Below, piece by piece: positions 58,292 through 64,000 of a DNA stretch of 64,000 nucleotides. The DNA lies in the NCBI RefSeq assembly GCF_001458315.1, contig NZ_CYRX01000010.1, positions 1 through 64,000 on the forward strand, given 5' to 3'. Positions within the stretch are counted from its first letter, which is position 1, and each line of letters starts with the position of its first letter. Position numbers and translations under genes: made by a program. The notes below the pieces were generated by a model. The model was not told the origin of the DNA. It saw only the letters and a list, made by a program, of their open reading frames with translations, and searched no databases. The stretch comes from Thalassobacter stenotrophicus (GTDB taxonomy: Bacteria; Pseudomonadota; Alphaproteobacteria; Rhodobacterales; Rhodobacteraceae).

Positions 58292-59050
58292 CTACCTCGG
58301 GGTCAAACGGGTGGCACCATCCAAACGGATGACCTCACCGTTAAGAAAGTCGTTATCAATAATATGGGCCACGAGGGAGGCGAACTCCTCCGGCGCGCCC
58401 AGACGGGATGGGTTGGGAATGCCTGCGGCCAGTGCTTCCTGCACGTCCTCGGGCAAACCTTTGACCATCGGGGTGCCGAAAATGCCGGGCGCAATAGCGG
58501 CCACCCTGATCCGGGCCTTGGCCAAATCGCGCGCCATCGGCAAAGTCATGCCAACGATCCCGCCCTTGGAAGCCGCATAGGCCGCTTGTCCAATTTGACC
58601 CTCGTAGGCCGCGATGGACGCGGTGTTGATAATGACGCCAACGCAAGCATCTTCGGATGAAAGCGCTGCCATCCCAGCGGCAGACTGGCTGGCCACGTTA
58701 AAGCTACCCACGAGGTTCACGTTGATCACCTGCTGAAATAACGCCGCATCATGGGCACCTTCGCGTCCCACCGTACGCGCAGCTGGCGCGATCCCTGCGC
58801 AGTTCACGCAGATACGTTCCTGACCTTGAGCCGCGCGCGCCTGCGCCAAAGCGTCGGCGACGTCTTGGGGTTGGGTGACGTCCACTGCGATGAAGTCTGC
58901 CCCCAGTTCGGCGGCCACATCCGCCCCGCTTGGCGCACGGTCCAACAAGGTGACCGGCGCACCCGCAGCCCGCAATCGTGTGGCCACTGCGCGCCCCAAT
59001 CCAGACGCGCCACCAGTCACAATCGCCGGTGTATTCGCTCCAATTTGCAT
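58292..59050 (-). CDS. Short-chain 3-hydroxyacyl-CoA dehydrogenase, HSD10-like
   Basis: A 252-residue SDR: TGGASGLGRAVA, NCAGIAPA, TASIAAYEGQIGQAAYAASKGG (Ser, Tyr, Lys), and the C-terminal IDNDFLNGEVIRLDGATRL. It resembles the mitochondrial HSD17B10, which oxidises 2-methyl-3-hydroxybutyryl-CoA. That would fit isoleucine breakdown with the thiolase next to it (inference). Confidence 0.83.
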   Translation of the reverse strand: MQIGANTPAIVTGGASGLGRAVATRLRAAGAPVTLLDRAPSGADVAAELGADFIAVDVTQPQDVADALAQARAAQGQERICVNCAGIAPAARTVGREGAHDAALFQQVINVNLVGSFNVASQSAAGMAALSSEDACVGVIINTASIAAYEGQIGQAAYAASKGGIVGMTLPMARDLAKARIRVAAIAPGIFGTPMVKGLPEDVQEALAAGIPNPSRLGAPEEFASLVAHIIDNDFLNGEVIRLDGATRLTPR

Positions 59051-59053
59051 AGC

Positions 59054-60232
59054 TTACACCCTTTCGATTGCGACCGCAGTCGCTTCACCACCGCCCAGAC
59101 AAATGACGGCCATGCCACGGCGCTGGTCATGTGTTTCGAGCGCGTTCAACAAGGTTACCAAAATCCGACTACCTGACGCCCCGATGGGATGACCAAGCGC
59201 GCAGGCTCCGCCATGGACGTTTACCTTTTCATGGCTCAGGTCCATATCACGGATAAACGCCATGGCGACCACTGCGAAGGCTTCGTTAACCTCCCACAGG
59301 TCCACATCGTCCGCGCCCCACCCTAACTGATCCAACAGCTTTTTCGCGGCGTGGATCGGTGCTGTCGTAAACCAATCTGGAGCATGCGCGAACGTCGCAT
59401 GGCCGCAAATCCGCGCGCGCGGGGTGAACCCGTGGGCCGCGACTTGCTCAGCTGAGGCCAGAACGACCGCGCTCGCGCCGTCTGAGATCGACGACGAGTT
59501 CGCTGCGGTCACCGTCCCGTCAGCTTTAAAGGCAGGTTTTAGCTGTGGAATTTTATCAGGCCGCGCCGACTGCGGCTGCTCATCAGCGGTCACGACATTC
59601 TCTCCCTTGCGGGTTTTGAGCGTGACCGGACTGATTTCAGATGCGAAATGCCCCGCCGCGTCGGCGCTCAATGAACGATTCAGCGAAGCGATCGCATAGG
59701 CGTCCTGATCGGCGCGCGTGAATTGATACGCCTCGGCGCATTGCTCTGCGAATACGCCCATGAGGGTGCCGGTTTGATACGCATCCTCCAGCCCGTCTGT
59801 AAACATATGGTCCAACAAAGATGCATGGCCCAAACGGGCCCCGGCGCGTGTTTTGGCCGAGAGATAGGGCGCATTTGACATGCTTTCCATCCCACCGGCG
59901 ACCACAACATCGCTAGTACCTGCCCGGATTTGATCAAAGGCAAGCATCGCCGTCTTCATGCCTGAGCCGCAGACTTTGTTTACCGTTGTGCACGGCACGT
60001 TAATGCTTAACCCCGCGCCCATAGCCGCCTGGCGTGCCGGTGCTTGGCCCAAGCCGGCGGGCAGCACGCAGCCCATGAGCACTTCATCCACGGCATCCAC
60101 CGAGATGTGGCCGCCCTCAAGTGCGCTTTGGATGGCTGCAGCGCCCAGTTCTGGCGTGGTCAAGTCTCGGAAAACACCTTGGAACCCGCCCATGGGTGTG
60201 CGGGCGGCGCCTACAATAAATACGTCTTTCAT
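59054..60232 (-). CDS. Acetyl-CoA acyltransferase (thiolase)
   Basis: A 392-residue thiolase. The nucleophile Cys is in [12 protein letters not shown], His in [14 protein letters not shown], and the third catalytic residue region reads [16 protein letters not shown]. It would cleave 2-methylacetoacetyl-CoA or acetoacetyl-CoA, closing branched-chain amino-acid degradation. It lies three bases before the SDR. Confidence 0.92.
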   Translation of the reverse strand: MKDVFIVGAARTPMGGFQGVFRDLTTPELGAAAIQSALEGGHISVDAVDEVLMGCVLPAGLGQAPARQAAMGAGLSINVPCTTVNKVCGSGMKTAMLAFDQIRAGTSDVVVAGGMESMSNAPYLSAKTRAGARLGHASLLDHMFTDGLEDAYQTGTLMGVFAEQCAEAYQFTRADQDAYAIASLNRSLSADAAGHFASEISPVTLKTRKGENVVTADEQPQSARPDKIPQLKPAFKADGTVTAANSSSISDGASAVVLASAEQVAAHGFTPRARICGHATFAHAPDWFTTAPIHAAKKLLDQLGWGADDVDLWEVNEAFAVVAMAFIRDMDLSHEKVNVHGGACALGHPIGASGSRILVTLLNALETHDQRRGMAVICLGGGEATAVAIERV

Positions 60233-60233
60233 A

Positions 60234-61406
60234 TCAACTCTCTATTGGACGAAGGTCCGCAATCACCACACCATCACGAGGCAGCGCACCGGGCGCAAGC
60301 AACGTAACATCGGCACGGAGTTTTAGGATATCGTTGACAGACGCCGCGATTGCATCGGCATCGCCGCCATCAGTCTCAACCTGTACCGCGATGTGATCGG
60401 CACCATCAGCGCGGGTGACCTCAACCCGGGCACGGGCGACATCGGCATGACGCGCAACAAGGGTCGCAACCTGCTCAGGCCGGATAAACATCCCCTTAAC
60501 CTTGGCGGCTTGGTCCGCACGGCCCCGCCACCCCACAATTCTGCGGTTGGTACGGCCACAAGGCGTGTCGCCAGCAGCCATAAATGCGCTCAAGTCGCCC
60601 GTAGAAAACCTTAGCAACGGATTGTCGGGATTAAGGACTGTAACCAAAACCTCACCAATCTCACCCTGGGTAACGGGAGTACCCGTGCCGGGTGTGACGA
60701 TCTCAACGATGACGTCTTCGTCAATTATCATACCATCGGTGCAATCGCTGCTTTCGTAGGCAATCAGACCAGCGTCCGCCGTGGCATAGCATTGTCGACA
60801 GGTAATCCCGCGGTCGGCATAGGCCTGGCGCGTTTGCGGAAATAGCGGCCCAGCAGAGACGGCAGCATGGGTAATTCGCGACAGATCGAGACCCAATTCA
60901 GCCCCTTTATCGAGGATCGTGGCCAGATAATCTGGCGTCCCGATATAGGCGGTCGTGCCAATCGATGCCGCGACCTCGGCCTGCGCGGCCGTGTTGCCCG
61001 GACCCGCAGGAAACACGGTCATGCCATGAGCGCGCGCCGCACTCTCAAACATCATGCCGGCTGGTGTGAAATGATAGGCAAACGTGTTTTGCACAACGCT
61101 GCCTGCCTCTACCCCAATCGCACGCAGAAACCGACCCAAGCGCCAGTAATCAGGTGCGAGGCCTCCGGGTTCGTAAATCGGCCCGGGGGATTGAAAAATA
61201 TGGCTGACATTCTGGGCGCGCAGGGCACCCAATGGTGGGGTTACAGCCTGAGATGCGCACAATTCCCCCTTCCGTAACACTGGCAAAGCCGCCAATTCAG
61301 AAATGTCAGACATTTGTGCTGTTTCGGGAAACAGCGCGTGCAATTGGGCCAACTGCTCAGCCGCGCGCGCCTTGGGGGAGCGGACTTCCCTCGGATCTGG
61401 CATCAT
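60234..61406 (-). CDS. PaaK-like AMP-binding protein with an altered P-loop
   Basis: A 390-residue protein of the phenylacetate-CoA ligase fold. Late motifs are intact: YATADAGLIAYES (A5), FSTGDLSAF, RIVGWRGRADQAAKVKGMFIRPEQV (hinge) and a small C-terminal domain. The usual Ser/Thr/Gly-rich phosphate loop (SSGTTGKP) is replaced at the same place by FQSPGPIYEP. It may have lost or changed its adenylation chemistry. ATG 61406 is coupled to the ATPase stop by ATGA. It is sandwiched between branched-chain-type transporter genes and the catabolic genes. Confidence 0.75.
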   Translation of the reverse strand: MMPDPREVRSPKARAAEQLAQLHALFPETAQMSDISELAALPVLRKGELCASQAVTPPLGALRAQNVSHIFQSPGPIYEPGGLAPDYWRLGRFLRAIGVEAGSVVQNTFAYHFTPAGMMFESAARAHGMTVFPAGPGNTAAQAEVAASIGTTAYIGTPDYLATILDKGAELGLDLSRITHAAVSAGPLFPQTRQAYADRGITCRQCYATADAGLIAYESSDCTDGMIIDEDVIVEIVTPGTGTPVTQGEIGEVLVTVLNPDNPLLRFSTGDLSAFMAAGDTPCGRTNRRIVGWRGRADQAAKVKGMFIRPEQVATLVARHADVARARVEVTRADGADHIAVQVETDGGDADAIAASVNDILKLRADVTLLAPGALPRDGVVIADLRPIES

Positions 61407-62224
61407 GACAACCACCGTTTCCGACGACGATAGCTGCGCACATCGCGAAAGCTTTTGCGCCCCTCTTCGGACATTCCGAGATAGAATTCCTTAACGTCTG
61501 GGTTTTCACGCAGATCCGCTGCCGGGCCTTCCATCACCACCCGTCCGCTTTCGAGGATATAGCCATGGTGGGCAAACCGCAGCGCCACGTTGGTGTTTTG
61601 CTCTGCCAGCAAGAACGAAACGCCTTCTTGTTCATTCAGGTTTTTCACAATGGTGAAGATTTCTTCAACCAGCTGCGGCGCCAATCCCATCGATGGCTCG
61701 TCCAGCAAGATCGTCTCGGGGTGAGACATCAAGGCGCGACCGATTGCGCACATCTGCTGCTCACCACCAGAGGTATAGCCCGCCTGACTTTTGCGCCGCT
61801 CTTTGAGCCGCGGGAAGTAGTTATACACCATCTCAAGATCGTCCTGCACCGATCCACGCCCCTCTGTCCGGGTATAGGCCCCGGTCAGTAGGTTTTCTTC
61901 AATCGTGAGGTGTTCAAAACAGTGGCGACCCTCCATGACTTGGATCACGCCACGCTTCACCAGATCGGAGGGAGAGCTGTCTTGCACCCGCTCGCCACGG
62001 TAGATGATCGACCCTTTGGTAACCTCTCCACGCTCGGAGTGCAGCAGGTTCGAGATCGCCTTAAGGGTAGTGGTCTTGCCAGCCCCGTTGCCCCCCAAAA
62101 GTGCTGTGATGCCGCCTTTGGGCACCGTGAGCGAAACGCCCTTCAGCACGAGGATCACGTGGTTGTAGATCACCTCGATGTTGTTGACCTCTAGCAGGGT
62201 CTCAACTGGTGATTTGTCCAGCAT
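61403..62224 (-). CDS. livF: Branched-chain-type ABC transporter ATP-binding protein (LivF-like)
   Basis: A 273-residue ABC ATPase of the LivF type: Walker A LLGGNGAGKTT, signature TSGGEQQM, Walker B ETILLDEPSMGLAP. The C-terminus is longer than usual and ends in basic residues. ATG 62224 has AAGGA upstream; the longer frame crosses the intercistronic hairpin. It powers the importer with LivM and the binding protein next to it. Confidence 0.9.
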   Translation of the reverse strand: MLDKSPVETLLEVNNIEVIYNHVILVLKGVSLTVPKGGITALLGGNGAGKTTTLKAISNLLHSERGEVTKGSIIYRGERVQDSSPSDLVKRGVIQVMEGRHCFEHLTIEENLLTGAYTRTEGRGSVQDDLEMVYNYFPRLKERRKSQAGYTSGGEQQMCAIGRALMSHPETILLDEPSMGLAPQLVEEIFTIVKNLNEQEGVSFLLAEQNTNVALRFAHHGYILESGRVVMEGPAADLRENPDVKEFYLGMSEEGRKSFRDVRSYRRRKRWLS

Positions 62225-62249
62225 TGTGGTGTCCTTCCATCCGCAAATT

Positions 62250-62276
62250 GGACGGCGCCAAGTACTAGCGCCGTCC
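62250..62276 (-). promoter_or_regulatory. Intercistronic hairpin after the binding-protein gene
   Basis: A perfect 9-bp stem (GGACGGCGC with GCGCCGTCC) around nine bases, between the solute-binding-protein gene and livF. Like the pstS-pstC hairpin it may hold back downstream transcription or protect the upstream mRNA. Confidence 0.6.
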
Positions 62277-62288
62277 GTCACGAGGCCC

Positions 62289-63569
62289 TTAGAGGCAGCC
62301 CGGTGTGATGTTGTTTTCAGCGGCAAACGCGGCGCTGTCTTCTTTGATCAAAGGACCGGTCACGCTGTCATCGGGGGCAATGTAGTCGGTCAAAGCAACC
62401 CAAGTTTTGTCGATCGCGTTCCACTGCTGAACGATACCCAAACCGTTACCGCCGTGGTCCTGACAAGAAACCGAGAACTCTGGTCCAATGGCAGCCATGC
62501 CCAGCTCTTCCATCCGCGCGTTCGTGATGTTGAGCGTGGCCATACCTTCGCGCATTTGTGCGGCAGTAATGTCCGACACGCCGCTGATTTCCTGAGCGTT
62601 TGCAATGGCTTCAGAGGCAAGCATCGCAGCGTACATACCACGAGTGTAGAGCACCGAACCAAGGTTCGAGCCGTCACCTGCAGCGTTGCCAGCATCGTGA
62701 ACCAGCGACTTGATCTCACCGAAAACGGGCAGATCGCTAACACGGTTCATGTTCAGAGATTTGTAGCCGTTCGCCGCTTCACCGGCGGGTGTTACGTCAT
62801 GCTCGGCACCGGCCCACCAGTTGCCAATGAAGTTCTCCATTGGGAAGTTGATGTTCGCAGCTTCTTGCACCGCGACCTGGTTCATCACGCCCCAACCCCA
62901 CATCAGGACGTAGTCCGGACGTTCGCGGCGGATTTGCAGCCATTGGGATTTTTGCTCTTGGCCGGGGTGATCAACGGCAAGCTGCTTCAGCTCAAAACCG
63001 TGCAGTTTGGACAGATCTTCCAGCGTGCGGATCGGCTCTTTGCCGTAGGCCGAGTTGTGGTAGAGCAGCGCGAGCGTTTTGCCCTCAAGCGACCCACCAT
63101 TTTCCTCCAGCAGGTAGTTCACCATCACCGAAGCTGCATCCCAGTAGTTCGCGGGATAGTTGAACACCCAGTTGAACACCTCGCCGTTCGCCGCAGATGT
63201 CCGGCCATAGCCCATTGTGTGCAGTGGGATTTGGTCAACCGTCGCTTTGGGGATCAGCTGGTAGGTGATCCCGGTCGAGAGCGGTTGATAGATCAAAGCC
63301 CCCTCGCCCTTTGTGGACTCATAGCACTCAACGCCTTTTTCGGTGTTGTAACCTGTTTCGCATTCGATCACGCGGATCGGCTCCCCACCGATACCGCCGT
63401 CACGTGCGTTCAGCAGGTTAAAGTAATCCTGATAGCCGTCGGAAAACGGTGTGCCGCCCGCTGCATAAGGACCTGTACGATAGCTAAGGTCGGGAATGAC
63501 CAGATCCGCCAGTGCGGGCCCTGCGGCCAATGTCCCTGCCACAGCAGCAGCAATAAGTTTACATTTCAT
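62289..63569 (-). CDS. ABC transporter substrate-binding protein, branched-chain amino-acid type
   Basis: A 426-residue exported type I binding protein. Residues 1-21 are a signal peptide (ending GPALA). It starts with the usual Y-TGPYAAGGTPFSDGYQDYFNLLN pattern, and has WWAGAEHDVTPAG and several paired Cys. It delivers substrate to LivM/H/F. Branched-chain amino acids are the simple guess; the adjacent PaaK-like gene leaves aromatic or branched-chain acids open. Confidence 0.87.
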   Translation of the reverse strand: MKCKLIAAAVAGTLAAGPALADLVIPDLSYRTGPYAAGGTPFSDGYQDYFNLLNARDGGIGGEPIRVIECETGYNTEKGVECYESTKGEGALIYQPLSTGITYQLIPKATVDQIPLHTMGYGRTSAANGEVFNWVFNYPANYWDAASVMVNYLLEENGGSLEGKTLALLYHNSAYGKEPIRTLEDLSKLHGFELKQLAVDHPGQEQKSQWLQIRRERPDYVLMWGWGVMNQVAVQEAANINFPMENFIGNWWAGAEHDVTPAGEAANGYKSLNMNRVSDLPVFGEIKSLVHDAGNAAGDGSNLGSVLYTRGMYAAMLASEAIANAQEISGVSDITAAQMREGMATLNITNARMEELGMAAIGPEFSVSCQDHGGNGLGIVQQWNAIDKTWVALTDYIAPDDSVTGPLIKEDSAAFAAENNITPGCL

Positions 63570-63636
63570 CAGATGATACCTCCCAGTTTCAATTGTCTGA
63601 CATTTGGATTACCCCCGGTTGATCCGGGGTTTTGTA

Positions 63637-64000
63637 TTAGTAAGGGAAAGGCCAGCGCCGGAGTTTTTCCTTTGCCAAGCCCCAGATATGGGCAAGCCCA
63701 TGGGGTTCTTTGATCAAGAAGAACATGATCAACGCACCCACAATGACGAGCTGGAAGTGCGCAACCAAATCGGTGGGCCAGCCCAGCCAATCGACGCCCA
63801 CAATCTTGAGAGCAACGGGCAGCAGCACAAGGAACGCAGCCCCGGCAAAGCTGCCAAAGATCGAACCCAAGCCGCCGATGATAATCATGAACAAGACGAG
63901 GAATGACTTTTGGATACCAAAGGCCTCTCCCACCTCAACCGCGCCCAGATACACCGCGAAGAACAACGCCCCAGCGATGCCCACAAAGAAGGAGCTTACT
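63637..64000 (-). CDS. livM: Branched-chain-type ABC permease (LivM-like), 5' end missing
   Basis: The C-terminal about 120 residues of a LivM-type inner-membrane permease, running off the window. Visible are GIAGALFFAVYLGAVEV, MIIIGGLGSIFGSFAGAAFLVLLP (the conserved permease loop) and a final hydrophobic segment before LAHIWGLAKEKLRRWPFPY. The frame remains open to the last base, so the gene is partial. It lies upstream of the binding-protein gene in the same operon. Confidence 0.87.
   Translation of the reverse strand, partial: VSSFFVGIAGALFFAVYLGAVEVGEAFGIQKSFLVLFMIIIGGLGSIFGSFAGAAFLVLLPVALKIVGVDWLGWPTDLVAHFQLVIVGALIMFFLIKEPHGLAHIWGLAKEKLRRWPFPY

Noticed and set aside
62178-63713. Plus-strand open frame of about 511 codons across the binding-protein gene
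   Set aside because: Shadow of the minus-strand substrate-binding protein, which has a signal peptide and family motifs.

Overview
The window reads as chromosome from a marine alphaproteobacterium of the Rhodobacteraceae (Roseobacter group). The support is the gene content: a dihydroxypropanesulfonate/sulfolactate operon, an alphaproteobacterial pst-pho operon with long PstC and PstA N-termini, a short Obg without a C-terminal OCT domain, and a ribosomal protein L21 with a long Ala/Lys-rich tail. This assignment is inference from families; no rRNA gene is present.

Layout. (1) 1-3816: a visibly more AT-rich island edge with AlpA-like regulator, winged-helix-like protein, a P4-type zinc-ribbon/Toprim primase without a helicase domain, and small proteins including a zinc-ribbon protein. 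Any integrase lies outside. (2) 3817-4944: decayed DNA holding a receiver-domain response regulator that is still in one frame but carries four stops. (3) 4945-26923: a large acyl-CoA catabolic cluster. It has an acyl-CoA synthetase, a GPH-type carrier, a LysR regulator, a 1174-residue natural fusion of short-chain dehydrogenase, Baeyer-Villiger-type monooxygenase and beta-lactamase-fold esterase, four acyl-CoA dehydrogenase/SDR/thiolase steps, an IpdC-like NMO-family flavoprotein, a PaaG-like crotonase, a probable heteromeric acyl-CoA dehydrogenase pair, a TetR regulator, MaoC, iron alcohol dehydrogenase, thioesterase, a FadL-like porin and EtfBA. Two families of repeated palindromes tie the scattered promoters together. 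The cluster looks built to take up a hydrophobic, probably cyclic or ketone-forming alcohol, cleave it to alcohol plus acid on one polypeptide, then beta-oxidise the product. This fusion and its regulon are the most interesting part of the window.

(4) 27607-36652: core functions: tRNA-Ser(CGA), L21 and L27, GNAT and LysE proteins, Obg, ProB, ProA and a PLP sulfur-amino-acid enzyme. (5) 36773-44202: phoR, a clear three-unit Pho box, pstSCAB, phoU and phoB. (6) 44209-50659: a LacI regulator divergent from a sulfonate operon (hpsNOP, comDE, slcD) across two LacI operators. The operon takes dihydroxypropanesulfonate through sulfolactate and sulfopyruvate to sulfoacetaldehyde; the transporter and the desulfonating Xsc are not here. 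(7) 50750-64000, minus strand: a complete leucine/isovalerate pathway (isovaleryl-CoA dehydrogenase, methylcrotonyl-CoA carboxylase, methylglutaconyl-CoA hydratase, HMG-CoA lyase) joined to another acyl-CoA dehydrogenase, an SDR, a thiolase, a PaaK-like protein with an altered nucleotide-binding loop, and a branched-chain-type ABC importer cut by the window end.

Many genes overlap by ATGA or TAATG, so most blocks look like translationally coupled operons. Start sites below were moved to the position with the best ribosome-binding site where a longer open frame was available.
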